Shown one piece after another: positions 1 through 4,955 of a stretch of 10,243 nucleotides of DNA. Under the pieces are notes generated by a model that saw only the letters and a list, made by a program, of their open reading frames with translations, did no database searches and had not been told where the DNA came from. Source of the DNA: Oscillospiraceae bacterium. GTDB taxonomy: Bacteria; Bacillota_A; Clostridia; Oscillospirales; Oscillospiraceae. The position numbers were made by a program, and so were the translations under genes. Each line of letters starts with the position of its first letter. Positions within the stretch are counted from its first letter, which is position 1. The DNA is taken from contig SVLP01000054.1 in the NCBI GenBank assembly GCA_015067895.1, positions 1-10,243 on the forward strand, written 5' to 3'.

Positions 1-223
1 TGCCGGTAATCGCCTCAAGACCATGATCCCGGTACTTGGCGACCAGCCGTGTCACGGATGCAGGATGAAAGCCTGTTGCCTCGGATACTTCCTTGGCCGT
101 TGCGCCTTTCGCCCGCAATTCCAGTGCTTTCAGTCGAGCTTCTACTCGCTTGTCCTTGTTCTCCTTGCGCGCTTTTTCGATTGCGCTAATCTCTTCTTCG
201 CTAAATACATACATTGATGCCAT
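1..223 (-). CDS. IS630-type transposase, N-terminal part (cut by window edge)
   Basis: An open frame reads leftward from ATG at 223 and leaves the window after 74 residues with no stop. The protein begins MASMYVFSEEEISAIEKARK, has a charged helix, then a helix-turn-helix around residues 38-66 (KGATAKEVSEATGFHPASV). This layout is typical of the DNA-binding N-terminus of IS630/Tc1-mariner-like transposases, where this domain binds the terminal inverted repeats. The DDE catalytic domain would lie outside the window, in the same frame or in a second frame reached by frameshifting, as is common in IS630. The upstream Shine-Dalgarno is weak (GGTGATG), which fits low transposase expression. The next 80 bases are AT-rich, unlike the GC-rich genes nearby. 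Family assignment is by motif recognition only; a domesticated HTH regulator is a less likely alternative. Confidence 0.7.
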   Translation of the reverse strand, partial: MASMYVFSEEEISAIEKARKENKDKRVEARLKALELRAKGATAKEVSEATGFHPASVTRLVAKYRDHGLEAITG

Positions 224-305
224 TTTTCATCACCCGGTTGTATTATAGCATATTAGAAGATAAATTGTTAAACTGTTTTATTAAAAATTAGTATAAACCG
301 CCAGG

Positions 306-367
306 TATGGGTGCAACTATGGGTACAGCTCCCCTCTCCCAACTTTTTAGACCCAAAACCACCCATA
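306..367. repeat. Short TATGGGT repeats near presumed IS end
   Basis: TATGGGTGCA (306-315) is followed two bases later by TATGGGTACA (318-327), and the inverted heptamer ACCCATA lies at 361-367. They sit between the transposase 5' end and the tRNA-Trp terminator. Repeats at this place could be terminal or subterminal transposase binding sites marking the end of the insertion sequence. The true terminal repeat cannot be set without the other end of the element, so the assignment is inference. Confidence 0.35.
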
Positions 368-407
368 AAACATGAAAGCACTCAGCAATCATCACGATTA
401 CTGAGTG
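365..407 (-). terminator. Probable terminator of the tRNA operon
   Basis: The arms at 379-390 and 396-407 form a 12-base-pair stem (one G-U pair) around a 5-base loop. Read on the minus strand it follows the tRNA-Trp CCA end by a few bases and is followed by CTTTCATGTTTT, an interrupted U tract. On the plus strand the hairpin is followed by TTTTCT, so it may also stop transcription entering from the left. Confidence 0.65.
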
Positions 408-412
408 TTTTC

Positions 413-488
<76 letters not shown>

Positions 489-522
489 ATATTCTATTTG
501 GAAGGCTGCCGCCTGAATCAAC

Positions 523-599
523 TGGTGGGCCTTCAGGGATTCGAACCCGGGACTATCCGGTTATGAGCCGGAGGCTCTAACCAACTGAGCTAAAGGCCC
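523..599 (-). tRNA. tRNA with CAT anticodon, probably tRNA-Ile2 (lysidine type)
   Basis: A complete 77-base cloverleaf lies on the minus strand. Acceptor GGGCCTT pairs perfectly with AAGGCCC, the discriminator is A, and CCA is encoded. Anticodon stem TCCGG/CCGGA encloses CTCATAA, giving anticodon CAT. A CAT anticodon may belong to initiator Met, elongator Met or Ile2, whose C34 is modified to lysidine by TilS. The first base pair is G-C, which argues against an initiator. The CCTTTAGCTCAGTTGGTTAG body and GGCTCATAACC loop region resemble Bacillus subtilis tRNA-Ile2 as I recall it. Elongator Met remains possible. It is the first gene behind the promoter at 634-662. Confidence 0.85.
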
Positions 600-633
600 G
601 TTTTCATTGGGTGGTGTTCACCACACGCATGGT

Positions 634-662
634 ATAATACCATCATTTCCCCCAAATGTCAA
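634..662 (-). promoter_or_regulatory. SigA-type promoter of the tRNA operon
   Basis: On the minus strand TTGACA (657-662) is followed by exactly 17 bases and then TATTAT (634-639), about 35 bases upstream of the first tRNA. The -35 is a perfect consensus match and the -10 matches at five of six positions, as expected for a stable-RNA promoter. Confidence 0.85.
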
Positions 663-683
663 GGGGGAATTTTCGTTTTTCCG

Positions 684-714
684 GAAAAATCGCCGCACCG
701 AACTCGGTGCGGCG
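684..714 (-). terminator. Rho-independent terminator of the exonuclease gene
   Basis: A perfect 10-base-pair GC-rich stem (691-700 with 705-714, loop AACT on the plus strand) is followed on the minus strand by ATTTTTCC. It starts six bases after the stop codon and ends the lysozyme-exonuclease transcript before the tRNA promoter. Confidence 0.85.
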
Positions 715-719
715 GTGAT

Positions 720-1715
720 TCATTCGGCGGTTTCAGCTGCGGACTCGGCGGCAGTGCGGCGGCGGCGGGTGCGGCGGCGGCTGGAGCGGCGTTCGGGCTC
801 GGCCTTTTCCACCCGCTGGCGGTAGGCCTCGGCGGCCTCGGAGGTGGCCTCGTAGGTCAGGCGGCTGACCCGGGTCAATCCGTCGGGCTGGTCGCTCAGG
901 CGCACCCGGATCAGGAACTTGCCGTGCTCCGGGCAGGTGGCCAGATCCATGTACCGCCGTCCCGGCTGGGCAAACCAGCGGGACGACAGCATCCGCCCCT
1001 CACAGATGGGACACAGGTTCTCCTCTCCGGACATGGCGGCCAGTGCCGCCCGCTTGTCGGCGTAGTCGTAGAAGACCTTCCGGCAGATGCAGCCGGGGAG
1101 CTCCGCGCCGTGGAAGCCGTTGTCGTGGCTGCGCAGGGCCTGCTCATACTCCTCCATGCCCCGTTTCAGATCCAGCTTCGCACAGATCAGGGCGGTGTGG
1201 AAGGCATCGCCCAGGGCATCGTGGGCAGGCCGGGTGGCCTCGATGCCGAAGATCTCCATGGCGGTCTTCAGGGCCTTCTGGCTGGTGGAGCCGTCGGTCT
1301 GGGCGTTGAACATCATCTGCACATTGTACCACCGCTCCACCCATGCATAGGGCAGCTCATGCAGCTGCAGATTCTCCCGCAGGATGGTGATGTCGTCAAA
1401 GCCCCAGGTCAGGAACACCACGTCTTCCCCGCACCAGGTGCGGAACCGTTCGATGGCCTCGGCGAAGGGGATGCCCTCGGCCTTGAGCCGGGACTCCTTG
1501 ATGCCGGTGAGCTTGCTGACCCGGCGGTTCAGGCTCCGGTAGTACTTGGGCCGCACCATCACCTGGAACTCATCGCAGACCTGCTGATCCTCGGTGACCC
1601 GCACCGCGCCGATCTGGATGATCTCGCCCCGGATCTGCACGGGCAGCACCTTCCGGGCCGAGGGGGAGCCGGGCCAGGGCTGGTTCCATTCCATATCCAA
1701 TACAATGTAATCCAT
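720..1715 (-). CDS. DEDDh-family 3'-5' exonuclease (DnaQ/KapD-like) with Cys-rich, Arg-rich tail
   Basis: Encodes 331 residues. The N-terminal ~180 residues form an RNase T/DnaQ-like exonuclease domain that removes nucleotides from 3' ends with two metal ions. Visible motifs are ExoI D7-x-E9 (LDMEW), ExoII around W104-G-F-D107-D108, and ExoIII H165 with D170 (AHDALGDA), so all catalytic residues are present. The C-terminal half is an extension: C209/C211, C235-P-I-C238 and C261-P-E-H264 could bind zinc, and the protein ends in an Arg-rich stretch (RRSSRRRTRRRR) that could bind nucleic acid. The start is ATG at 1715 with a GAGG about nine bases upstream. It lies 34 bases behind the lysozyme gene with no clear promoter of its own, so co-transcription is likely. 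Substrate (RNA, DNA or small oligonucleotides) cannot be told; the zinc-binding role is inference. Confidence 0.85.
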   Translation of the reverse strand: MDYIVLDMEWNQPWPGSPSARKVLPVQIRGEIIQIGAVRVTEDQQVCDEFQVMVRPKYYRSLNRRVSKLTGIKESRLKAEGIPFAEAIERFRTWCGEDVVFLTWGFDDITILRENLQLHELPYAWVERWYNVQMMFNAQTDGSTSQKALKTAMEIFGIEATRPAHDALGDAFHTALICAKLDLKRGMEEYEQALRSHDNGFHGAELPGCICRKVFYDYADKRAALAAMSGEENLCPICEGRMLSSRWFAQPGRRYMDLATCPEHGKFLIRVRLSDQPDGLTRVSRLTYEATSEAAEAYRQRVEKAEPERRSSRRRTRRRRTAAESAAETAE

Positions 1716-1749
1716 TGGTATTACCTCAATTCTGATTGCTTACCGCATA

Positions 1750-2610
1750 TCATACCATAAACTTACCCCGCCTGTAAAGCTTTGCGCGGAGCTTTTTCGT
1801 GGGAAAGAGCACCACGACCACCATGGCGATGCCGATGCCGATCAGGGTCGGGATCTCCCAGTTCCGGTCGGCTGTCTCCGTCACGGTCTTCGGCAGGTTC
1901 CAGGGGGTGTAGTAGATGAATTCCGGCTTTTCAAAGGAGAAGTGCCGGACGCTGCCCTCGTGCTCGGGTGCTTCCTCCTCGGGGGGGAGGGGGATGGACA
2001 CCGGGTTCTGCTTCAGCTGCTCCAGAATGACCTCGGGGTTGGGCTCGGTCTCCTCGGGCTCGGGCAGGACGATGATGATGGGCTCGAAATTGTTGTACCG
2101 GGGCCAGTATTTTCCCCGGGCCAGCTCACCCCGCTGCACCGCCTTGACCTGGGCGTTGCTGGGCCGCTCGAACTGGATGCACCACAGGTATCCCGCCCGG
2201 TAGGCTCCATCGGGGGTATCGTCGATGGACTGAAGGGTCAGCAGCAGGTTGACATAATTGCTGCCCAGCTCATATTTCAGATAGGCCAGCTGCCCCTCCA
2301 CCGTCCGGTAGTCCAGACCCAGGGCGGAGGCATAGCTGCGCAGGGCGGTGAACCGCTCGTTGTGCCACTGGCACAGGCCGTAGCTGGTGCCCTTGTCGCC
2401 GAAGATGGTGGGCTGGAAGGCACTCTCGTGCTCGATGTTGGCCAGCACACCGCAGGCGGCGGCAGTGCTCAGGCTCAGCTCGTTGGTCAGGTAGTCGTAG
2501 ACCTCCCGCTCCACCGCCAGCCGCTGACCGGCATCGGCAGAGACCGGGACTGCCAGCAGCACCGCCGTCAGGAGCACCGCCAGAAGCCGGATCAGATTTT
2601 TATGTACCAT
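1750..2610 (-). CDS. Secreted, membrane-anchored lysozyme of the phage tail-tip type
   Basis: Encodes 286 residues. An N-terminal signal sequence (residues 5-25, leucine/valine-rich core, likely cleavage near VSADA) precedes a domain at about 30-165 that resembles the phage tail-tip lysozyme family (Phage_lysozyme2 type). Recognisable parts are GVLANIEHESAF, holding candidate catalytic Glu60/Glu62, and the glycine-rich GDKGTSYGLCQWHNERFTAL. This family cleaves peptidoglycan glycan strands. A Pro/Glu-rich linker (183-219) leads to a transmembrane helix at about 253-270 and a basic tail (KKLRAKLYRRGK), so the enzyme should face the wall and be tethered by its C-terminus. No phage structural genes are nearby, which suggests a host cell-wall remodelling enzyme or a domesticated phage domain. 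The start at 2610 has a good AAGGAG six to seven bases upstream. First gene of the transcript that continues into the exonuclease. Confidence 0.82.
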   Translation of the reverse strand: MVHKNLIRLLAVLLTAVLLAVPVSADAGQRLAVEREVYDYLTNELSLSTAAACGVLANIEHESAFQPTIFGDKGTSYGLCQWHNERFTALRSYASALGLDYRTVEGQLAYLKYELGSNYVNLLLTLQSIDDTPDGAYRAGYLWCIQFERPSNAQVKAVQRGELARGKYWPRYNNFEPIIIVLPEPEETEPNPEVILEQLKQNPVSIPLPPEEEAPEHEGSVRHFSFEKPEFIYYTPWNLPKTVTETADRNWEIPTLIGIGIAMVVVVLFPTKKLRAKLYRRGKFMV

Positions 2611-2645
2611 GGCGCTCTCCTTTCGACAGAAGATACAGTTTTTTT

Positions 2646-2682
2646 ATTCTAGCATACCGGGAGCTATAATACAAGTCCCGGT
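2646..2682 (-). promoter_or_regulatory. Promoter of the lysozyme-exonuclease operon with overlapping dyad
   Basis: On the minus strand TTGTAT (2669-2674) and TAGAAT (2646-2651) are separated by 17 bases, ending 35 bases before the lysozyme start. The -35 is weak (three of six). A perfect 7-base dyad, ACCGGGA (2656-2662) with TCCCGGT (2676-2682), brackets the -35 hexamer and may be a repressor site. The promoter is motif-based; the operator is inference. Confidence 0.5.
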
Positions 2683-2713
2683 GCATTTTAAGATTTTTTC
2701 AGAAGTTTTTCTC

Positions 2714-2742
2714 TTGCTGCCGTCCTTCTTCCGTGGTACAAT
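2714..2742 (+). promoter_or_regulatory. Candidate promoter of the KPVIYLYP gene
   Basis: TTGCTG (2714-2719) and TACAAT (2737-2742) are separated by 17 bases; the start codon follows 21 bases later with AAAGGAGGG between. The -10 is good and the -35 matches only its TTG. It diverges from the lysozyme promoter, so the two exported proteins may share control. Confidence 0.5.
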
Positions 2743-2763
2743 GTCCGCAAAGGAGGGATCATT

Positions 2764-3699
2764 ATGAAGCAATACACCAAGCCCATCGTCATCTGTCTGG
2801 CGATTTTTCTGGTGCTGAGCATCCTCTGCTATGCGGAGCTGGGCAGCTTCAATCTGCTGCGCACCGGTATCGGCATGGCTAAGATCCAGTCCGGCAGCGC
2901 GGAGGTCGCCCAGATCGCCGATTTTCCCCACAAGGCCTACCTGACCACCACTGAGGACGGCTTTGACGCCTTTTTCGCCCATCTGGAGGAGGAAGGCTAC
3001 TCCTTCGCCAAAGAGGATCACACCATCGGACGCGTCACCCTGGAGCGGGACGGCCAGTATGAAAACATTTACTGGAGCACCGGCGGAAGCTTCCATAAGT
3101 GGATTTGGGGTGAGACCTTGGAGGAGCCGCCCGGAGATGTGGTCACCATGCCCCTGAAGCCCGTCATCTACCTCTACCCCGAAGAGGTCACCGACGTGAC
3201 CGTGAAGCTCGACTACACCGGCGAGCTGACCTGCACTTACCCTGAATACCGGGACGGCTGGCGCGTCACCGCCCATCCCGACGGCACCCTGGTCGGGGAG
3301 AACGGCATGGAGTACAACTACCTCTACTGGGAGGGCTCCGAGCAGGACATCTCCGACATGACCACCGGCTTCTGCGTGGCCGGCAGGGACACCGCCGCCT
3401 TCCTGGAGGATTCTCTTGCGAAGCTGGGCCTGAATCGCCGGGAGGCCAACGAGTTCATCGTCTACTGGCTGCCCCTGATGGAGGACAACCCGTACAACCT
3501 GATCTCCTTCCAGGGAAGCACTTACACCGATGCCGCGAAGCTGGACATCTCCCCCGCCCCGGACACGGTCATCCGGGTCTTCATGACCTGGCAGGCTCTG
3601 GACGCGCCCGTGGAGATCGATCCCCAGACACTTACTGCCCCCGAGCGCAGCGGCTTCACCGTGGTGGAATGGGGCGGAAGCGAGATCAAATCGCGTTAA
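2764..3699 (+). CDS. Exported protein of unknown function with KPVIYLYP motif
   Basis: Encodes 311 residues. A hydrophobic segment at residues 7-24 is a signal peptide or membrane anchor; Cys22 lacks a proper lipobox (SILC), so a lipoprotein is unlikely. Residues about 55-117 form a region rich in aromatics (FHKWIW near 110-115). From 132 the striking KPVIYLYPE begins a second region, followed by YNYLYWEG (184-191) and EFIVYWLPLM (230-239), where E230 and the adjacent aromatics are candidates for conserved residues. I recall KPVIYLYP-type proteins in many Firmicutes but know no assigned function and will not propose one. The start is ATG at 2764 behind AAAGGAGGG. The gene is monocistronic: a terminator follows 78 bases after the stop. 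Divergence from an extracellular lysozyme hints at a cell-envelope role, which is inference only. Confidence 0.8.
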   Translation: MKQYTKPIVICLAIFLVLSILCYAELGSFNLLRTGIGMAKIQSGSAEVAQIADFPHKAYLTTTEDGFDAFFAHLEEEGYSFAKEDHTIGRVTLERDGQYENIYWSTGGSFHKWIWGETLEEPPGDVVTMPLKPVIYLYPEEVTDVTVKLDYTGELTCTYPEYRDGWRVTAHPDGTLVGENGMEYNYLYWEGSEQDISDMTTGFCVAGRDTAAFLEDSLAKLGLNRREANEFIVYWLPLMEDNPYNLISFQGSTYTDAAKLDISPAPDTVIRVFMTWQALDAPVEIDPQTLTAPERSGFTVVEWGGSEIKSR

Positions 3700-3776
3700 A
3701 TCCTGCACCAAAACGCTTCTCCCGGGGAGAAGCTGTCATGGGACTGTAAAGAAACGCATAGGTATCCAAACAACAT

Positions 3777-3821
3777 ACAGCAGCAGTGACACACAATCAA
3801 GTGGGACACTGCTGCTGTTTT
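3777..3821 (+). terminator. Terminator of the KPVIYLYP gene
   Basis: CAGCAGCAGTG (3778-3788) pairs perfectly with CACTGCTGCTG (3807-3817) and is followed by TTTT (3818-3821). Outside the U tract, CAACATA (3771-3777) also pairs with TATGTTG (3823-3829), so the hairpin is the core of a longer imperfect palindrome from about 3765 to 3832. It lies within the repeat cluster, meaning the element may supply the gene's terminator. Confidence 0.75.
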
Positions 3822-3858
3822 CTATGTTGGATCAATCGGACCAGGTGACCACATCCAT

Positions 3859-3963
3859 GTCATCGCGAGCCCGTAAGGGCGCGGCGATCTCCTGGTACGA
3901 TGTGCAGATTTGTGACGCAGTACCAGGAGATTGCCGCGTCGCCTGTCGGCTCCTCGCAATGAC
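3859..3963. repeat. 105-bp imperfect palindrome of the CATTGCGAGGAGC type
   Basis: The outer arms GTCATCGCGAG (3859-3869) and CTCGCAATGAC (3953-3963) pair with one mismatch. The inner arms ATCTCCTGGTAC (3887-3898) and GTACCAGGAGAT (3920-3931) pair perfectly around a 21-base loop. The intervening GCGCGGCG and CCGCGTCGC segments pair partly. From memory, the minus-strand text (CATTGCGAGGAGC...GCGGCAATCTCC) resembles a widespread family of dispersed palindromic repeats in Firmicutes and other genomes. A copy count in the host genome is not possible here. Confidence 0.65.
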
Positions 3964-4047
3964 AGCGGTAGACGGCAGGTGGTTCTTCTGATTGACTCAT
4001 GTATAACTCGAATCATTATTCAGGTTTCTTTACAGCCCCATGACTTA

Positions 4048-4176
4048 AGAGGAATGCGGGCGGGAACGTAACGATTTTGTATATGTTAAGACCTCCACCA
4101 GTGTACCGCCTTCGCGGTAATTCTGGTGGAGGTCTCAGTGTTGTACCAGCTTATAGGCTGCCGCCCGCATTCCTCT
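4048..4176. repeat. Triple-nested hairpin
   Basis: Three perfect inverted repeats are stacked on nearly one centre. The outer arms of 16 bases (4048-4063 with 4161-4176) enclose middle arms of 13 bases, AGACCTCCACCAG (4089-4101) with CTGGTGGAGGTCT (4123-4135). These enclose TACCGC (4104-4109) with GCGGTA (4114-4119) around loop CTTC. The middle and inner stems stack with only two and three unpaired bases between them. The whole could form a long structured RNA or a cruciform. An overlapping open frame at 4077-4289 is low-complexity and starts without a ribosome binding site, so it was not called. Confidence 0.65.
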
Positions 4177-4212
4177 CCCGACTTAGCTGTCCTCGCTCAT
4201 GCTCGGGCGGGC

Positions 4213-4240
4213 CACCCTCTCCCCGGGAGAGGGGTTTTAT
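4213..4240 (+). terminator. Terminator-like hairpin at the right end of the repeat cluster
   Basis: CCCTCTC (4215-4221) pairs with GAGAGGG (4227-4233), with further C/G pairs possible toward the loop, and is followed by TTTTAT. Structurally it is a rho-independent terminator reading rightward. It is also the right terminal unit of the composite repeat, and the left unit at 3710-3735 has A bases on its outer side, so it would act toward the left. Confidence 0.5.
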
Positions 4241-4298
4241 GTTACCGTTCGCGTTGGCAGTTTTTGCGCTGTCTGGCCTGATTTTATAATCCCATTTT

Positions 4299-4331
4299 GG
4301 CTCTGGTTTTATAGCCAGTCTGTGATATAAT
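4299..4331 (+). promoter_or_regulatory. Extended -10 promoter of the ECF S component
   Basis: TGATATAAT (4323-4331) is a perfect extended -10 (TGN-TATAAT), 32 bases before the start codon. No good -35 lies 16-18 bases upstream; instead a small dyad (GGCT 4299-4302 with AGCC 4313-4316, or CTGG 4303-4306 with CCAG 4315-4318) covers that place and could bind a regulator. A second TATAAT is at 4285-4290. The leader is too short for the known vitamin riboswitches. Confidence 0.55.
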
Positions 4332-4363
4332 CTCAGTACCAAATCCAAAAAGGAGGCATTCCC

Positions 4364-4921
4364 ATGAATCAGAAAATCTCCACCAAGCGCATCGCCATGG
4401 CGGGCCTTCTGGCCGCGCTGACGGCGGTCGGCTCCGGTCTGCGCATCACCATCCCCGTGTCCATCGGCGGCAACACCGCCTTCCACTTAGGCAACATCTT
4501 CTGCGCCCTCAGCGGCATCCTGCTGGGGCCCGGTCTGGGCGGCGCGGCTGCCGGTCTCGGCTCCGCGATCTTCGACATGACCAACCCCATCTATATCTCC
4601 GAGGCCTGGCTGACCTTCCTTATGAAGGGTGCCTATGGTCTGGCTGCCGGTCTGGTGGCGGAGCGGATGCACTTCGGCGGCTATATGCGCGACTTGACGG
4701 CCACCACCGCCGGTGCGGTCATCTACGCCGTGCTGTACCTGTGCAAGAGCTTCCTGAACACCATGATCGTCAGCGGAACCACCGCCAGCGCCGCACTGGT
4801 GGCCGTGGGTCTGAAGCTCCCCGCCACCACCTTCAACATGGCCGTCGCCATCGTCATCGCCCCCGTCCTGGCCTCCGCCATCCGCAAGGCCCTGGCAATG
4901 AATCACATCAGCCTGAACTGA
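4364..4921 (+). CDS. ECF-type transporter substrate-binding membrane subunit (S component)
   Basis: Encodes 185 residues, a normal length for an S component, almost all hydrophobic with about six membrane helices. S components capture a vitamin or similar micronutrient and dock with a shared EcfA-EcfA'-EcfT energising module. The first helix, IAMAGLLAALTAV (10-22), carries the small-residue A-x-x-x-A pattern used for docking to EcfT. The GILLGPGLGGAAAGLGSAIFD segment (51-71) and KGAYGLAAGL (88-97) are typical of the family. No EcfA or EcfT gene is adjacent, so it is a group II (orphan) S component. The substrate cannot be assigned; folate, pantothenate and riboflavin types share these features. 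The start has AGGAGG eight bases upstream. It converges on the AraC gene and shares its terminator. Confidence 0.82.
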   Translation: MNQKISTKRIAMAGLLAALTAVGSGLRITIPVSIGGNTAFHLGNIFCALSGILLGPGLGGAAAGLGSAIFDMTNPIYISEAWLTFLMKGAYGLAAGLVAERMHFGGYMRDLTATTAGAVIYAVLYLCKSFLNTMIVSGTTASAALVAVGLKLPATTFNMAVAIVIAPVLASAIRKALAMNHISLN

Positions 4922-4924
4922 CGC

Positions 4925-4953
4925 AAAAAACCGCCTCGGATCGAGGCGGTTTT
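4925..4953. terminator. Bidirectional terminator between ECF S gene and AraC gene
   Basis: CCGCCTCG (4931-4938) pairs with CGAGGCGG (4942-4949) around GAT. It is flanked by six A on the left and TTTT on the right, so it can end both convergent transcripts. It begins only a few bases after one stop codon and ends two bases before the other. Confidence 0.9.
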
Positions 4954-4955
4954 CC

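Larger units (their letters stand above)
3735..4044. repeat. Inner MITE-like unit with 21-bp terminal inverted repeats
   Basis: Bases 3735-3755 (starting GTCATGGGACTGTAAAG) and the reverse complement of 4024-4044 match at 20 of 21 positions, the one difference being A3743. The 268 bases between hold two further palindromes but no gene; the 64-codon minus-strand open frame at 3822-4016 has no family features. No clear target-site duplication was found at the borders (left flank AGCT, right flank TTAA), so it may be part of the larger element rather than an independent insertion. Confidence 0.55.
3710..4238. repeat. Composite element of nested inverted repeats, 529 bp
   Basis: This fills most of the gene-free stretch 3700-4363. 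Its ends, 3710-3735 and the reverse complement of 4213-4238, are 26-base copies matching at 22 positions. Each end is itself a hairpin (left arms 3715-3722 and 3726-3733). The four differences fall into two base-pair swaps: 3715/3733 is G-C where the right copy has C-G, and 3717/3731 is T-A where the right copy has C-G. Inside are a 21-base inverted repeat (3735-4044), a terminator hairpin, a 105-base palindrome and a triple-nested hairpin (4048-4176). No believable coding sequence is present. It looks like a MITE-like or REP-like element, perhaps one inserted in another. Non-autonomous mobility is inference. Confidence 0.6.

Noticed and set aside
23..217. Plus-strand 64-codon open frame at the left edge
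   Set aside because: It is antisense to the transposase frame, has no ribosome binding site and no family resemblance.
924..1760. Long plus-strand open frame opposite the exonuclease
   Set aside because: It mirrors a gene with clear catalytic motifs; its protein is low-complexity Gly/Leu/Asp/His-rich, as antisense frames of GC-rich genes are.
1942..2652. Plus-strand open frame opposite the lysozyme gene
   Set aside because: Antisense composition, no start signal, and the real gene has a signal peptide, domain motifs and membrane helix.
720..3699. Prophage remnant suggested by the tail-tip lysozyme domain
   Set aside because: No capsid, tail, terminase or integrase genes adjoin it, and its signal peptide and membrane anchor suit a cellular enzyme.
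2644..3711. 355-codon minus-strand frame opposite the KPVIYLYP gene
   Set aside because: It is longer than the sense gene but lacks a ribosome binding site and reads as His/Gly/Val-rich antisense. The sense gene has AAAGGAGGG, a signal sequence and a terminator.
3822..4016. Minus-strand 64-codon frame in the repeat cluster
   Set aside because: It translates the palindrome itself, is Arg-rich, has no usable ribosome site and is better explained as repeat.
4077..4289. Plus-strand 70-codon frame over the nested hairpin
   Set aside because: It runs through hairpin arms and a terminator-like element, with no ribosome binding site.
3700..4363. CRISPR array in the repeat-rich stretch
   Set aside because: The repeats are inverted and each occurs once or twice; there are no regularly spaced direct repeats or spacers, and no cas gene nearby.
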